Shown: positions 19,363 through 27,179 of the stretch, piece after piece | How the letters are laid out: every line of letters starts with the position of its first letter | How positions within the stretch are numbered: the stretch's first letter is position 1 | DNA from: Candidatus Aphodousia gallistercoris | Lineage (GTDB): Bacteria > Pseudomonadota > Gammaproteobacteria > Burkholderiales > Burkholderiaceae_F | Length of the DNA stretch: 35,283 bases | Direction of reading: 5' to 3' | Assembly: GCA_018714185.1 (NCBI GenBank) | Contig: DVNT01000039.1 | Coordinates: 1 to 35,283 of the forward strand | The notes under the pieces: generated by a model | Databases searched by the model: none | What the model was told of the DNA's origin: nothing | Seen by the model: the letters and a program-made list of their open reading frames with translations, nothing else | Position numbers and translations under genes: made by a program

Positions 19363-20448
19363 ATGAATTCCGTTTATTTTCTTATTCCGGGCCTGAGACT
19401 GCCGATGCGGCAAAGCCGCAGGCTCGTCGCGCCCGCCGAACTCTCGGCCTTATGCTCTGTCTTTGAAGGCTCACAACCGATTCTTGAGCAGCGGCTCGTG
19501 CAAACGCCGGTCATGAAGGGTGCCGCACACCTCATTTGGCTCTGGGAAGTGCTCTCAAAAACGCGCACGCTGCCGGAGACGGCCGCCTTTGAGTGGGAAG
19601 CTGACGGCGGACCGGCCATGAGCACCCAAACGTGGCGGCTTTGGAGCGTGCACTTAAAGCAAAAGGCGGGCCGGCTCTTTTGCGAGGCGCCGGCGCGCGA
19701 ACTTGACGCGGCCGAACGCGACCTCTTGCACGACGAGGTGCTCGCTTGCGTGAGAAAATACGGCTTTCAGCTGCAGCAGTGGGCCGACCGGTGGTATCTC
19801 ACCTGCAAAGACGACTGGCAGGTCACCGTGAGGCCTTGGTGTGCACAAAAGCACCGGCCCTACACCGAAGAGTCCGTCGAAGGCCCCGCAAGCGATGCTT
19901 TCAAGGCCCTCTTTGAGGAGCTTCGCGGCATTGCGGCGGCAAGCCCCGTCAATGCCGAAAGAAGCCGGCGCGGCGAAGAAACCGTCGATGCCTTTTGGCC
20001 CGACGGAGGCTCGCGGCGGCATCTGCTGAAATCCTCTACGCTGCGGGCCGTGATGAGCGAGCACTCCTACGTGTGGGGATGGGCGCAAAACGCGGGGCTG
20101 CTGAACTTTCGCACCGTGGCGGTCTCGGATCACTGGCCCGAGGCGCCCGAAGGCGACCTCGTTGTCGAGCTCAATGATCTCTACGAAAGCTACCGGTGCG
20201 GCAACTGGCAGGAGTGGAAGAGCCGGCTGCCGGCGCTTTTTGCCCGGGTAAACGCCTTGGCAAACGAAGCTAAACAGCGCCGCTGCCAGCGTTTTGTGCT
20301 CGTGGCGGCCGGCCAATACGATACCCATACCGCTATTGCGGAATCGGCAGGCGCCGCCAAAGGGCTCTTGGCTCGCTTTAAAAAGAAAAAGCCTTTGGAT
20401 TGGACGGCGCTCCTTAAGGAAGAGCCGGAAAATGGGGAAGAGGTATGA
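19363..20448 (+). CDS. RpfE-type conserved protein upstream of recJ
   Basis: This 361-residue protein resembles the 'RpfE-type regulatory protein' group found before recJ in many Burkholderiales; the name comes from a Xanthomonas rpf-cluster gene and no biochemical role is firmly set. Visible features are the N-terminal YFLIPGLRLP, the central LRAVMSEHSYVWGWAQNAGLL region and NDLYESYRCGNW near residue 285. No signal peptide or membrane helix is present. The frame extends to a TTG at 19354, but the ATG at 19363 is preferred. A TATAAT lies at 19324-19329, with no convincing -35. The stop overlaps the recJ start in an ATGA, so recJ translation is likely coupled. Confidence 0.7.
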   Translation: MNSVYFLIPGLRLPMRQSRRLVAPAELSALCSVFEGSQPILEQRLVQTPVMKGAAHLIWLWEVLSKTRTLPETAAFEWEADGGPAMSTQTWRLWSVHLKQKAGRLFCEAPARELDAAERDLLHDEVLACVRKYGFQLQQWADRWYLTCKDDWQVTVRPWCAQKHRPYTEESVEGPASDAFKALFEELRGIAAASPVNAERSRRGEETVDAFWPDGGSRRHLLKSSTLRAVMSEHSYVWGWAQNAGLLNFRTVAVSDHWPEAPEGDLVVELNDLYESYRCGNWQEWKSRLPALFARVNALANEAKQRRCQRFVLVAAGQYDTHTAIAESAGAAKGLLARFKKKKPLDWTALLKEEPENGEEV

Positions 20449-22133
20449 CGGTTTTTATTCAGAGAGACTTTAGTCCGGCCATTGCCCGCCATTTGCAAGA
20501 AGAGGGCTTTTGCGCGCCGCTTGCGCGCGTACTGGCGGCCCGCGGCATCGAATCGACCGCGCAGCTCAAGCCCGACTGGAAAGCGATGCTGGCTCCCAAT
20601 ACCCTCATGGGTACGCAAAACGCCGCGCGGCTTTTAGCCGATGCTATTGACTCGCATAAGCGCATCATGATCGTAGCCGACTACGACTGCGACGGGGCCA
20701 CGGCTTGCGCCGTGGCTATCCGCGGGCTGCGAGCCATGGGCGCGCAGGTGAGCTATCTCGTGCCTGACCGTTTCGTTTACGGCTACGGGCTCACGCCCGC
20801 GATTGTGGAGCTTGCCGCCCGGCAGAAGCCCGACATCATCGTCACGGTGGATAACGGCATGGCGAGCATTGAGGGCGTAGCGCGCGCCAACGAGCTCGGC
20901 ATGCAGGTGATCATCACCGATCACCATTTGCCGGCCGACGTGCTCCCGCAGGCCCAGTGCATCGTTAACCCGAATACGCCGGGGTGCGACTTCGCAAGCA
21001 AAAACTTGGCCGGCGTCGGCGTCATTTTCTATGTGCTCATGGCCTTAAGGGCGGAACTGCGCTCGCGCGGCGCCTTTGACGCGCGCACCCAACCCAAGCT
21101 CAATGCCTTGGCCGACCTCGTGGCGCTCGGCACGGTGGCCGACGTCGTCAAGCTCGACCGCAATAACCGCATCCTCGTGCAGCAGGGCTTAAGCATGGTG
21201 CAAAAGGGGCTTGCGCAGCCGGGCCTGCAAGCGCTATTTGAAGTGGCAGGACGCTCGATGCGGCAAGCCAAGGCACGCGACTTCGGCTTTGTGATTGCCC
21301 CGCGCATTAATGCGGCCGGGCGCCTCGATCAAATGACCGCCGGCATCGAATGCCTCATTTCTGAAGATATGCCGACGGCGCTTAACTTTGCTCGCCGCCT
21401 TGACGAATATAACCGCGAGCGGCGCGAGCTCGAGGAAAACATGCAGTGGGACGCCCGCATGATCCTTAATCGCAAGGACCTAAGCGACTCGCTCACGGTG
21501 AGCCTTTTTGAGCCGGGCTGGCACCAAGGCATCGTGGGATTGGTGGCTAGCCGCGTCAAAGAAAGCCTGCATAAGCCGACGGTAGCCTTTGCCAACGCGG
21601 GCGAAGGCGAGATGAAGGGCTCGGGCCGCTCCATTGAGGGCGTGCACCTGCGCGACATGCTCGACTTGGTAACCAAGCGCGCGCCCGGCATCATTTCAAA
21701 ATTCGGCGGCCACGCCATGGCCGCCGGCCTTACGATTCGCGCCGAACGCTTTGAAGGCTTTGCCAAAGCCTTTGAAGAGGTGGTCGCGGAAAACTGCGAC
21801 CCCGATGCCTTTGAGCGGCACGTGCTCGTTGACGGCCCGCTCGACTCGGCAGACATTACGGAAGATCTCGTCGAAGCCATCAATGCCCAGATCTGGGGAC
21901 AAGGCTTTTTGCCGCCTCTATTTGCCAACGAGTTTACGGTACTGAGGCAAACGCTTTTAAAGGGCGGGCACATGAAGCTGATGCTTGAAATGGATGACGG
22001 CGCCCGCTTTAGCGGCATCTTCTTTCGCCACAGCGCGGAAATTCCCGCGCACGCCCGCTTGGCCTACCGCCCTGAAATCAACGAATGGATGGGAAGGCGA
22101 AGCATCCAGCTTGTCATCGAACAGGTCGAGTAG
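20445..22133 (+). CDS. recJ: Single-stranded-DNA-specific exonuclease RecJ
   Basis: This 562-residue DHH-family nuclease digests single-stranded DNA 5' to 3' in recombination and in mismatch and base-excision repair. DHH motifs: VADYDCDGATA (D79, D81, D83), VDNG (135-138) and ITDHH (159-161). The DHHA1 part carries GFVIAPRINAAGRLD near residue 285 and the glycine-rich SKFGGHAMAAGL near 420. Length is normal. The start overlaps the preceding stop by 4 bp (ATGA). A 10-bp hairpin follows the stop. Confidence 0.96.
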   Translation: MTVFIQRDFSPAIARHLQEEGFCAPLARVLAARGIESTAQLKPDWKAMLAPNTLMGTQNAARLLADAIDSHKRIMIVADYDCDGATACAVAIRGLRAMGAQVSYLVPDRFVYGYGLTPAIVELAARQKPDIIVTVDNGMASIEGVARANELGMQVIITDHHLPADVLPQAQCIVNPNTPGCDFASKNLAGVGVIFYVLMALRAELRSRGAFDARTQPKLNALADLVALGTVADVVKLDRNNRILVQQGLSMVQKGLAQPGLQALFEVAGRSMRQAKARDFGFVIAPRINAAGRLDQMTAGIECLISEDMPTALNFARRLDEYNRERRELEENMQWDARMILNRKDLSDSLTVSLFEPGWHQGIVGLVASRVKESLHKPTVAFANAGEGEMKGSGRSIEGVHLRDMLDLVTKRAPGIISKFGGHAMAAGLTIRAERFEGFAKAFEEVVAENCDPDAFERHVLVDGPLDSADITEDLVEAINAQIWGQGFLPPLFANEFTVLRQTLLKGGHMKLMLEMDDGARFSGIFFRHSAEIPAHARLAYRPEINEWMGRRSIQLVIEQVE

Positions 22134-22148
22134 CGGCCGCCGCTTTAA

Positions 22149-22174
22149 AGGAAAGCAGCCATCCCTGCTTTCCT
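22149..22174 (+). terminator. Hairpin after recJ
   Basis: AGGAAAGCAG pairs perfectly with CTGCTTTCCT around a CCATCC loop, 15 bp after the recJ stop. The following bases are pyrimidine-rich (CCCTCCC) but not a T run, so termination may be partial. Confidence 0.55.
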
Positions 22175-22194
22175 CCCTCCCTAAAAGGATGAGA

Positions 22195-22240
22195 TGTACA
22201 TTTGTGCCATTACACATAAGAACATTACCACAAAAGTACA
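22195..22240. promoter_or_regulatory. Inverted repeat upstream of the Bcr/CflA gene
   Basis: TGTACATTTGTG (22195-22206) and CACAAAAGTACA (22229-22240) are inverted copies with one mismatch, 22 bp apart. GTACATTT also recurs directly at 22196 and 22236. The pair ends just before the candidate promoter, so it could be a regulator site or the remnant of a small element. Confidence 0.45.
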
Positions 22241-22242
22241 TT

Positions 22243-22272
22243 TTCGAAGATTTCCAATCATTTGATTAGAAT
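22243..22272 (+). promoter_or_regulatory. Candidate promoter with internal palindrome for the Bcr/CflA gene
   Basis: TTCGAA and TAGAAT are 18 bp apart. The palindrome AATCATTTGATT (22256-22267) fills the spacer and runs into the first base of the -10 box, a typical place for a repressor site. The predicted start of transcription is near 22279. Confidence 0.35.
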
Positions 22273-22467
22273 AGGCCCATCATGACAGGCACTCAACGGC
22301 TAACGACCTTTGAACTTTTCTGCCGGTTTTGCGACCTTCCCCGTCCGCGCCGGCGGCTGCTCTCGCCGATTGTCACCGGCGGGCGCTTTTCTGCGGCCTA
22401 AAAATTCTTTTTCTGTCCCCCGATTTCTCTGATTCTCCGCCCTCGGGCGGTCCAGTTTCTGATAAAA
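22273..22467 (+). other. Long leader of the Bcr/CflA gene, with a possible upstream ORF
   Basis: About 190 bp separate the candidate promoter from the transporter start. A 39-codon frame begins with the ATG at 22282 and ends at 22401; its product is Arg- and Leu-rich and has no known relative that I recognise. The leader also contains GC-rich inverted segments (GCGCCGGCGG against CCGGCGGGCGC) between 22347 and 22386, followed by T-rich sequence near 22405. This could be an attenuated leader. The ORF may equally be chance. Confidence 0.3.
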
Positions 22468-23700
22468 ATGACTGATAAAACACTCTCGGGCACGGTCTTT
22501 ATGGTGCTCTTTTTGGCGGCTCTCACCGCCTTCGGACCGTTTGTAACGGACTTTTACCTGCCGGCGATGCCTTCGCAGGCGGTGGAACTGAACGCCTCTG
22601 CGTCGCTCACGCAAGCGGGCCTTTCGGCCTCCATGTGGGGGTTGGCGATCGGCCAGCTCATCATCGGGCCCTTATCGGACCGCAAGGGACGCAAGATCCC
22701 GCTTTTATATTCGTTAGGCGTTTTTAGCGTAGCGACCGTGGGTTGCATTATCGCGCCGAGCATGGAATTTTTTGTAGCTGCACGCTTTATCCAGGGCCTG
22801 GGCGGCGCCGGCGGCATCGTCCTTGCCAAATCCATCGCCTCGGACCTTTATAGCGGGCGCGACTTGGCGAAGTTTCTCTCAGTGATCGGCGCCGTGCAGG
22901 GTTTGGCGCCGGTGCTGGGCCCCATGTGCGGAGCGCTCGTCAACCAATACTTGAATTGGCGCGACATCTTTGTTGTTTTGTTAGCTATCGGACTCGTACT
23001 TTTGGTGGCAACGCTCTTTTTTAAGGAAACGCTTGCCGGCTACCGTCGCAGCAATCAGTCGCTGCCTTTTTCGAGTCTTTTCACCCTGGTCAAAAGCGAC
23101 ACTCCCTTTGCCCTGCTTTTGTGCCAGCAGTGCGCGGGCTTCGGGCTGCTTTTTGCCTACATTTCGGCAAGCCCCTTTCTCTTTCAAAACTATTTCGGCC
23201 TTTCAGCCATCAGCTACTCGCTCGTTTTCGGCTTAAATTCGATCATGATTGCCGTCGGCACTTTCTTGTGCCAGCGCATGAGATCGGCTTCGGATTCGCT
23301 TAAAATCGGCAGCAGTCTGATGCTGATTCTTTCCGTGGCCTGTGCGGGCTTTATTTTCTTGGCTCCCTCGGTATGGGCTGTGGAAGCCTGTTTGGCACTG
23401 GCGCTTATGAGCCTGGGCATGACGCTGCCTTCGGGAACAGCCATGGCGCTTGACCGCCAGAAAAAGCGTGCTGGGAGCGCTGCCGCGCTTTTAGGCGCCT
23501 TGGGCTTTGTCGTGGGCGGGCTTGTGGCGCCGCTTTCGGGCTACGGCAGCCAAGGCGAAGGCCTAGCCGTCATCATCGTAGCCTCGACAGCTATCAGTTT
23601 AGCCTGCGCCTTGTCGGCCATTGCCCGGCTCAAGCGTGAACCGGCTGCGCCCGATACCCACGGCGAAGCGCTCGATCTCGGCGACCGGCACGCGAAGTAG
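22468..23700 (+). CDS. Bcr/CflA family multidrug efflux MFS transporter
   Basis: This 410-residue inner-membrane protein has 12 predicted helices in two halves. The first helix carries LAALTAFGPFVTDFYLPAMP, typical of Bcr/CflA (DHA1) exporters. The loop 2-3 MFS signature is GPLSDRKGRKIPLL near residue 67. RFIQGLGGAGGIVLAK and the motif C-like GLAPVLGPMCGALV follow in helices 4 and 5. Relatives use the proton gradient to export bicyclomycin, chloramphenicol, sulfonamides or cysteine. Specificity cannot be told here. The start has a poor ribosome-binding site, and the gene sits behind a structured leader. Confidence 0.88.
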   Translation: MTDKTLSGTVFMVLFLAALTAFGPFVTDFYLPAMPSQAVELNASASLTQAGLSASMWGLAIGQLIIGPLSDRKGRKIPLLYSLGVFSVATVGCIIAPSMEFFVAARFIQGLGGAGGIVLAKSIASDLYSGRDLAKFLSVIGAVQGLAPVLGPMCGALVNQYLNWRDIFVVLLAIGLVLLVATLFFKETLAGYRRSNQSLPFSSLFTLVKSDTPFALLLCQQCAGFGLLFAYISASPFLFQNYFGLSAISYSLVFGLNSIMIAVGTFLCQRMRSASDSLKIGSSLMLILSVACAGFIFLAPSVWAVEACLALALMSLGMTLPSGTAMALDRQKKRAGSAAALLGALGFVVGGLVAPLSGYGSQGEGLAVIIVASTAISLACALSAIARLKREPAAPDTHGEALDLGDRHAK

Positions 23701-23757
23701 TCCTAAAAACGCCGGCGGCGCTCTCGGCCATCAGGTTAGCCGTTTCTTTCCAAATTT

Positions 23758-23785
23758 TTGTTTTTTCGATGGATTCGGCTAAAAT
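23758..23785 (+). promoter_or_regulatory. Candidate tpiA-secG promoter
   Basis: TTGTTT and TAAAAT are separated by 16 bp, about 35 nt before the tpiA ATG. Confidence 0.4.
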
Positions 23786-23820
23786 AATGTGCTTTATTTC
23801 GTTTTGCGGAATTTTTGATC

Positions 23821-24585
23821 ATGAGTCGTAGAGCTTTTGTCGTTGCCAATTGGAAAATGAACGGTAGTTACCGGGCCAATGCCGAGTGGCTGGAAGCGGC
23901 GCTGCCCAGCTTGCGCGGCGCTCACACGGCTTGTGATGTGGCGGTTTGTGCCCCGAGCGTGTACCTGCCCCAGCTGGTGCAGGGCCTGTCGCAAAGCGCG
24001 GCCATGGTGGGCGCGCAAAACTGCTCTGAATTTGCCGTCGGCGCGTATACGGGCGAAATCTCGGCGGCGATGCTTGCCGATATCGGTTGCGACCTGGTGA
24101 TCCTCGGCCACTCCGAACGCCGTACGCTTTTCGGCGAGACCGACGTAAGCGTGGCAAAGAAAGTGGCGCTGGCCTTTGAAAACGGCGTCATGCCGATTCT
24201 TTGCGTCGGCGAAACGCTCGAAGAGCGCGAGGCCGGGAAAACGCTTGAAGTGGTCACCTCGCAATTAAAGGCCGTGCTCGATCATTGCGGCATTATGCCC
24301 TTGGTCGCCGGCGCGCTCGCCTACGAACCTGTATGGGCCATCGGCACCGGCAAAAGCGCGAGCCCCGAGGATGCACAAGCCGTGCATGCGGCCTTGCGCG
24401 ATGCGCTCGCCCGGGTCGATGCCGAGGCAGCCGCTCGGGTACGAATCCTTTACGGCGGCAGCGTCAAAGCCGGTAACGCCCCGGCCCTTTTCGCACAAAA
24501 CGATATTGACGGCGCTTTAGTGGGCGGAGCCTCGCTAAAAGCCCAGGATTTTTTAGCCATCTGCCGTTGCGCAGAGGCACTTTGA
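23821..24585 (+). CDS. tpiA: Triosephosphate isomerase
   Basis: This 254-residue TIM barrel interconverts glyceraldehyde-3-phosphate and dihydroxyacetone phosphate. The catalytic residues are all present: K12 in ANWKMNG, H97 in LGHSERR and E169 in AYEPVWAIGTG, followed by the flexible loop. The phosphate-binding YGGSVKAGN and GALVGGASL segments are intact. The frame extends to a TTG at 23815, but the ATG at 23821 is the usual start. secG follows 41 bp downstream, and the two are probably co-transcribed with the tRNA. Confidence 0.97.
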   Translation: MSRRAFVVANWKMNGSYRANAEWLEAALPSLRGAHTACDVAVCAPSVYLPQLVQGLSQSAAMVGAQNCSEFAVGAYTGEISAAMLADIGCDLVILGHSERRTLFGETDVSVAKKVALAFENGVMPILCVGETLEEREAGKTLEVVTSQLKAVLDHCGIMPLVAGALAYEPVWAIGTGKSASPEDAQAVHAALRDALARVDAEAAARVRILYGGSVKAGNAPALFAQNDIDGALVGGASLKAQDFLAICRCAEAL

Positions 24586-24626
24586 TATAAAATTATCGGA
24601 TTTTCTAAACAAAGGAAGACAAAAAC

Positions 24627-24998
24627 ATGTCGCAAATGTTGATCTCCATCGCCATCGTGGTCCAGATTATCTCCGCGATCGCCGTGATCATCTTGGTCTT
24701 ATTGCAACACGGCAAGGGCGCAGATTTGGGTGCCGCCTTCGGTAGCGGTGCGAGCGGTTCGCTCTTTGGCGCATCCGGTTCGGCAAACTTCCTGTCTCGT
24801 TCGACGGCCGTGGCTGCCACGCTCTTTTTCTTGGCAACGATTGCCTTGACGTTGGGCTCGGGCGCCTTCAAAAAAGCCCCGGCTCCGACCTCCGGCGTGT
24901 TGGGTACGGTGGAACAAACGCAAAACATTGACGCAGATCAAACAAACACCCAACAAAATACAGTTCCGGGCTCGCAATCTAATACGATTCCGCGCTAA
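24627..24998 (+). CDS. secG: Preprotein translocase subunit SecG
   Basis: This is a 123-residue inner-membrane protein of the SecYEG channel. Two hydrophobic segments (about residues 4-25 and 54-75) flank the conserved cytoplasmic loop with LLQHGKGADLGAAFGSGASG. The C-terminal 40 residues are Gln/Asn/Thr-rich and polar, longer than in E. coli SecG. AAAGGAAG precedes the ATG. The position between tpiA and tRNA-Leu is the usual one in proteobacteria. Confidence 0.95.
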   Translation: MSQMLISIAIVVQIISAIAVIILVLLQHGKGADLGAAFGSGASGSLFGASGSANFLSRSTAVAATLFFLATIALTLGSGAFKKAPAPTSGVLGTVEQTQNIDADQTNTQQNTVPGSQSNTIPR

Positions 24999-25036
24999 AA
25001 TACTGCTTCTCAGTTCTTGATGAACTGACAGATTTC

Positions 25037-25121
25037 GCGGCCGTGGCGAAATTGGTAGACGCACCACTTTGAGGGGGTGGCGGAGCAATCCATATGAGTT
25101 CGACTCTCATCGGCCGCACCA
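25037..25121 (+). tRNA. tRNA-Leu (anticodon GAG), CCA encoded
   Basis: This 85-nt class II tRNA has acceptor arms GCGGCCG/CGGCCGC, a discriminator A and an encoded CCA. The D-loop contains AAATTGGTAGAC. The anticodon stem CCACT/GGTGG holds the loop TTGAGGG, giving anticodon GAG (CUC/CUU codons). A long variable arm precedes the T-arm with GTTCGACTC. It sits 38 bp after secG. Confidence 0.95.
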
Positions 25122-25126
25122 GTTAA

Positions 25127-25162
25127 GAGTCCTCGAATGTGAAACCATTCGGGGACTTTTTC
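25127..25162 (+). terminator. Terminator after tRNA-Leu
   Basis: GTCCTCGAAT pairs with ATTCGGGGAC (one G-U pair) around an 8-12-nt loop and is followed by TTTTT. It ends the tpiA-secG-tRNA transcript. Confidence 0.85.
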
Positions 25163-25493
25163 GTAAAATCAAGCACTTACTCCGCCTTTAACGCTCACAA
25201 AAAAACGCTGATAGCAGCTCAAAAGGGACTTTTAGATACCGGTGTGGTTACTATTTCGGTGACTAAAACAACACTCGAGCCCCTATTGCTTGTCCTTCAT
25301 TTTGACTTTAACGCCAAGGTTTTTCTGCCGTGCGCTCATTGAAATAGCGCCTCTCAATAAAGAGCTTTACCTAGTTTCCGGCAAAAAAGCTACGAAATTA
25401 CGATTTTTTACTTATCAACAATTCCGATGCCCTCGGGCAAAATTTTCCTAAGTTTCCCTTTCGGAAACCCTTAAGTAAGCAAAGGAAATCGTT
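25163..25493. other. Intergenic region before the peptide ABC operon
   Basis: These 331 bp should contain the operon promoter, but no convincing -35/-10 pair is visible. A short hairpin GTTTCC/GGAAAC lies at about 25453-25469, close to the start of the binding-protein gene. A 67-codon open frame here (from a GTG at 25139) starts inside the tRNA terminator and has no ribosome-binding site, so it is not called. Confidence 0.5.
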
Positions 25494-27086
25494 ATGTCTA
25501 AAAAATTACTCGTTGTGATCCTGGCAGGATTGCTGGGAGGCGCGCAGGCAGAGACCCTGCGCTTTGCCAGTCAAGGTGACTTTCTAACGTTCGACGTTCA
25601 CAGTCAAAATGAAACCTTGAATACCACCGCAACGGGCTATTTGTACGATTCCTTATTTGCTTACGATAAGAATATGAAAGTGATCCCGTGGTTGGCCGAA
25701 TCCTGGCAACGCAATAAAGAAAACACCGGTTGGATCTTGAATATCCGCCGGGGCGTGAAGTTCCACGAAGGCCAAACGCTCACCGCCAAGGATGTCGCCT
25801 TCTCGCTTAACCGCGCCTTGGAGCCGAGCAGCCAGTTTAAAAACAACATGCTCGGCATCAAAAAAGCGACGGCCTTGGATGACAACACGGTCTTGGTGGA
25901 AACCACCTCGGCCTCTCCGCTTTTCTTTCGCCAGCTCATTGACGTTCGCATCATCAATTACGAATGGGCCAAAGCGCACAATGCGCTTCATCCGCAAAAT
26001 GCAAGCGAAAACGAAGAGTCTTTCATGGCGCGCCACGCCAACGGCACCGGCCCTTATAAGCTCCTAAGCCGCGAGGTCGATGTCAAGACCGTTTTTGTTG
26101 AAAATACCGATTGGTGGAACAAGGCCTACAAGACCGGCAACGTCGATCGCATTGAATACACGCCGATTTCTTCGAACGCAACGCGTACGGCGGCCCTGCT
26201 TTCGGGCGAAGTTGACCTCGTCGTGGATCCGCCCACGCAAGACATTGCCCGACTCGAGCGCGACCCCAACATTACGGTGCGCTACGGCTCGGAAAACCGC
26301 GTCGTCTTAATTACCCTGGATCAATTTAACGACAATCCGCAATTCGTGAAGGTGCCGGGCAAGGAAAACGTCAACCCCTTTAAGGATAAGCGCGTTCGCC
26401 AAGCGCTTTACGAAGCGATCGACATTAACGCCATTCAGCGCGCCGTGATGCGCGGCAAGTCGGTGCCCACGGGCACGATTGTGGCCCAGTCGATTAACGG
26501 CTGGACGCCGGAGCTTGCCAAGCGCTACCCCTACAATCCCGAGCACGCCAAGCAGCTTTTGGCTGAAGCGGGCTACCCCGACGGATTTAGCTTTACCATC
26601 GATACGCCGAACAACCGCTGGATTAACGACGAAGCCATTACAAAGGCGGTCGCTGCCATGTGGAGCAAGATCGGCCTGGACGTGAGCGTCAACGCCATGC
26701 CGCGCGCCCAGTTCTTCCCGAAGATGCTCTCGCTCAATTGCTCGGCCTACCTCGTTGCCTGGGGCATCAATACCTTTGATGCGCTTTACGGCTTGCAAAG
26801 CCTCTCGCAAACGTTCGATCCGAACACGGGCAAGGGCCTGGCCAACTTAGGCCGCATGAGCGACGCCCGCATTGACGAGCTGATTGCCCAAGCCGAAGTC
26901 GAAGCCGATGAGCAAAAGCGCACGAAGATGCTCTCGGATGCGCTGCAAATCGAAAAAGAAAACTATTACCACATTCCACTTCATGAGCAGTCTCTGACGT
27001 GGGCCATGCGCAAAAATGTTGATGCGCGTGTAACGCCCAATAACAGAGTCGATGTGCTCTCGATTACGGTTAACCCCGTTAAATAG
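25494..27086 (+). CDS. Peptide ABC transporter, periplasmic substrate-binding protein (family 5)
   Basis: This 530-residue secreted protein has a Sec signal peptide with cleavage after AQA (residue 19) and no lipobox, so it is free in the periplasm. The mature part has the SBP_bac_5 pattern: LYDSLFAYDKNMKVIPWLAE near residue 50, NIRRGVKFHEGQTLTAKDV near 85, VRQALYEAIDINAIQRAVMR near 305 and AKQLLAEAGYPDGFSFT near 350. DppA/GsiB/OppA-type proteins deliver dipeptides, glutathione or oligopeptides; the exact ligand is not evident. It is the first gene of a five-gene operon. AAAGGAAA precedes the ATG. Confidence 0.92.
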   Translation: MSKKLLVVILAGLLGGAQAETLRFASQGDFLTFDVHSQNETLNTTATGYLYDSLFAYDKNMKVIPWLAESWQRNKENTGWILNIRRGVKFHEGQTLTAKDVAFSLNRALEPSSQFKNNMLGIKKATALDDNTVLVETTSASPLFFRQLIDVRIINYEWAKAHNALHPQNASENEESFMARHANGTGPYKLLSREVDVKTVFVENTDWWNKAYKTGNVDRIEYTPISSNATRTAALLSGEVDLVVDPPTQDIARLERDPNITVRYGSENRVVLITLDQFNDNPQFVKVPGKENVNPFKDKRVRQALYEAIDINAIQRAVMRGKSVPTGTIVAQSINGWTPELAKRYPYNPEHAKQLLAEAGYPDGFSFTIDTPNNRWINDEAITKAVAAMWSKIGLDVSVNAMPRAQFFPKMLSLNCSAYLVAWGINTFDALYGLQSLSQTFDPNTGKGLANLGRMSDARIDELIAQAEVEADEQKRTKMLSDALQIEKENYYHIPLHEQSLTWAMRKNVDARVTPNNRVDVLSITVNPVK

Positions 27087-27110
27087 CACGTCACATTAGC
27101 CAAAGAAGTC

Positions 27111-27154
27111 GGAGCTGCTCGAGGCGGTTAGGCATAACCGCCTCCGGGGGCTCC
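27111..27154 (+). repeat. Intra-operon hairpin between the binding protein and permease genes
   Basis: GAGGCGGTTA pairs perfectly with TAACCGCCTC around a GGCA loop (27121-27144). Flanking GGAGC/GCTCC (27111 and 27150) can extend the stem. No T run follows. Such hairpins often protect the upstream message from 3' decay, or partly stop transcription. Confidence 0.7.
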
Positions 27155-27179
27155 TACATTTGTTTTTCGGAAGCTCATC

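Noticed and set aside
25139..25342. 67-codon ORF after tRNA-Leu
   Set aside because: It begins with GTG inside the terminator hairpin, has no ribosome-binding site and no recognisable product.
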